Shown here: in pieces, positions 63,174 through 64,000 of the stretch
Layout: each line of letters begins with the position of its first letter
How positions within the stretch are numbered: position 1 is the stretch's first letter
Assembly (NCBI GenBank): GCA_918797485.1
Contig: CAKKNE010000005.1
Location: forward strand, 372,001-436,000
Origin: Pelagomonas calceolata
Lineage: Eukaryota > Sar > Pelagophyceae > Pelagomonadales > Pelagomonadaceae
Direction of reading: 5' to 3'
Length of the DNA: 64,000 bases
Notes under the pieces: model-generated
Database searches by the model: none
What the model saw: only the letters and a program-made list of their open reading frames with translations
Told to the model about the DNA's origin: nothing
Position numbers and translations under genes: made by a program

Positions 63174-63722
63174 ATGGCCGCCGACGCCGTCTCCATCCGC
63201 GTTAGGGTAGGCGACCGCGACCACGCCGTGCTCTGCTCGAGCGGCATGCTGGTGGACGAGCTCCGCTACGTGCTGGGGAGCGCCTTCGAGGTCGACGCGG
63301 CGCACATCGCGGGCCTCGTGAGCGACGCGGGCGTCTGCAGCCCGCTGTCGCTGGTCGCGCGGGCGCCCCAGGCCTTTGCGTCCAACACGTACACGCTGCT
63401 GGTCAAGCCCGAGGCCTTCACGGAGAGTAGTGCGGAGCCGGCCCAGCCGCCCCAACCGACGCCGCTCGCGACGATCGCCGGCGCCGCCAACTTAAATGCG
63501 GTCGACGTCGACGACGCGATGGCCATATTGCGGGAGCAGAGCGACGCGAGCGGCCGCCTCGACAAGGCGGCCTTCGTCGTGGGCCTCGAGGCGGCGCTGG
63601 GGGACAACCAGACGCCGCGGAGCCGCGCGGCGCTCGCGGCGCTCTTCGACGTCGTCCGCTCGCGCACGGCGATCCACGCGGCGACGCGCGTGCCGCCGGA
63701 CTGCGTCCGCGCGCGCGCGTAG
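63174..63722 (+). CDS. Unknown protein with PB1/ubiquitin-like start and helical end
   Basis: 182 aa. The first ~75 residues form a beta-rich, PB1- or ubiquitin-like stretch (VSIRVRVGDRDHAVLC, LVDELRYVLGSAF, NTYTLLVKPEAF). A Pro/Gln linker follows, then an EF-hand-like helical part (DVDDAMAILREQSDASGRLDKAAFVVGLEAAL), whose loop lacks the full set of calcium ligands. The end, RTAIHAATRVPPDC, is abrupt after ALFDVV, where relatives might continue, so a 3' exon is possible. No firm family. Confidence 0.55.
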   Translation: MAADAVSIRVRVGDRDHAVLCSSGMLVDELRYVLGSAFEVDAAHIAGLVSDAGVCSPLSLVARAPQAFASNTYTLLVKPEAFTESSAEPAQPPQPTPLATIAGAANLNAVDVDDAMAILREQSDASGRLDKAAFVVGLEAALGDNQTPRSRAALAALFDVVRSRTAIHAATRVPPDCVRARA

Positions 63723-63795
63723 ATGCTGTCGCGCCTAAGGCCCTTTTTCGTCGACGGCGTCGTCATAAATCACATTACTCACACCTAAGAAGGAC

Positions 63796-64000
63796 TCACC
63801 ATTTGTTGCCGAGCGACAGCGACGAAGAAGCCGAAGTGTCCGCGTCGGGCACGCGGTGGTGCCGCGTGTGGAGCCGCGGCCGCAGCGCCGCGCGCTGTGC
63901 AGGGTCGTCGCTGGCCCGTGGGTCGTTGGTCGGCGCTTCGTGCACCTTGAGAAGTGTCGCCGCGACGCGACTCTGGGCCTCGTCGCGGCTCTCCTTCTCA
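63796..64000 (-). CDS. 3' end of an unknown gene, cut by the window edge
   Basis: The minus-strand frame EKESRDEAQSRVAATLLKV, continuing to SASSSLSLGNKW, is open from the right window edge to a TGA at 63796. The sequence at that stop also reads AATG-GTGAGT, a strong splice donor, so the exon may continue elsewhere instead of ending here. Too short to assign a family. Confidence 0.45.
   Translation of the reverse strand, partial: EKESRDEAQSRVAATLLKVHEAPTNDPRASDDPAQRAALRPRLHTRHHRVPDADTSASSSLSLGNKW

Noticed and set aside
1-64000. CRISPR arrays, operons with Shine-Dalgarno sites, phage genes
   Set aside because: The window is eukaryotic nuclear DNA; no regular spacer repeats or phage-like genes were seen.

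Overview
The window is nuclear DNA of a compact, GC-rich protist genome, most likely a pelagophyte or close stramenopile alga of the Aureococcus/Pelagomonas kind. The evidence is: eukaryotic ribosomal protein eL43, a HAT-repeat CstF-77 homologue and a Tat-SF1-type splicing factor; HSF-type DNA-binding domains; a LOV-like PAS protein; DUF285/BspA-like leucine-rich repeats; a probable plastid-targeted DUF2214 membrane protein; a bestrophin-like channel; and introns that look like introner elements, which are known from pelagophytes. Gene spacing is tight (mostly 20-600 nt), most genes have no intron or a few short ones (about 50-210 nt), and many neighbours are divergently transcribed. High GC opens many false antisense frames.

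Layout. 0-8.6 kb: 3' part of an SLC17-like MFS transporter, OTU protease, Cys-rich protein, GT8-like glycosyltransferase, U-box protein, and a PX-PH-TM-CRAL-TRIO gene split by an introner. 9-19.7 kb: a tandemly duplicated bacterial-like secreted protein, GT90-like enzyme, WD40-type protein, PDZ-BspA repeat protein with an introner, PX-like protein and a protein kinase. 19.7-30.7 kb: CstF-77, F-box/WD40 protein, EF-hand protein, DUF1764 protein, a PhyH-aminotransferase class V fusion and an aldehyde dehydrogenase. 31-41 kb: membrane protein, double-HSF protein, DUF2214, LOV-like PAS protein, REX4-like exonuclease and Tat-SF1-like protein. 41-50.6 kb: two paralogous five-TM prominin/tweety-like proteins flanking an unknown secreted protein, eL43, WW protein and a FAM194-thioredoxin protein. 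51-64 kb: NADPH-cytochrome P450 reductase, RsuA-type pseudouridine synthase, a BT1-like transporter that lacks its middle and carries a broken introner, a large zinc-finger protein, ASCH/RanBP-finger protein, bestrophin-like channel, a second BspA-repeat protein, FKBP, and two partial or unknown genes.

The two most notable signals are not genes. (1) Three related introner elements (7890-8087, 16535-16737, about 55119-55295) share a 15-nt terminal inverted repeat; two carry 8-nt target duplications, and they lie in both orientations relative to their host genes. Many short introns carry a word also found in these elements, suggesting decayed introners or a shared branch region. (2) A roughly 23-nt palindrome-ended motif (arms GCTAG / CTAGC, centre GTAAGACA-like) occurs at least eight times, only in upstream or divergent promoter regions, about 140-290 nt from start codons. 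It looks like a genome-specific promoter element. The main protein-level novelties are the PhyH-aminotransferase fusion, the double HSF protein, a LOV-like domain lacking its photoactive cysteine, and an intragenic duplication of a bacterial-like module.
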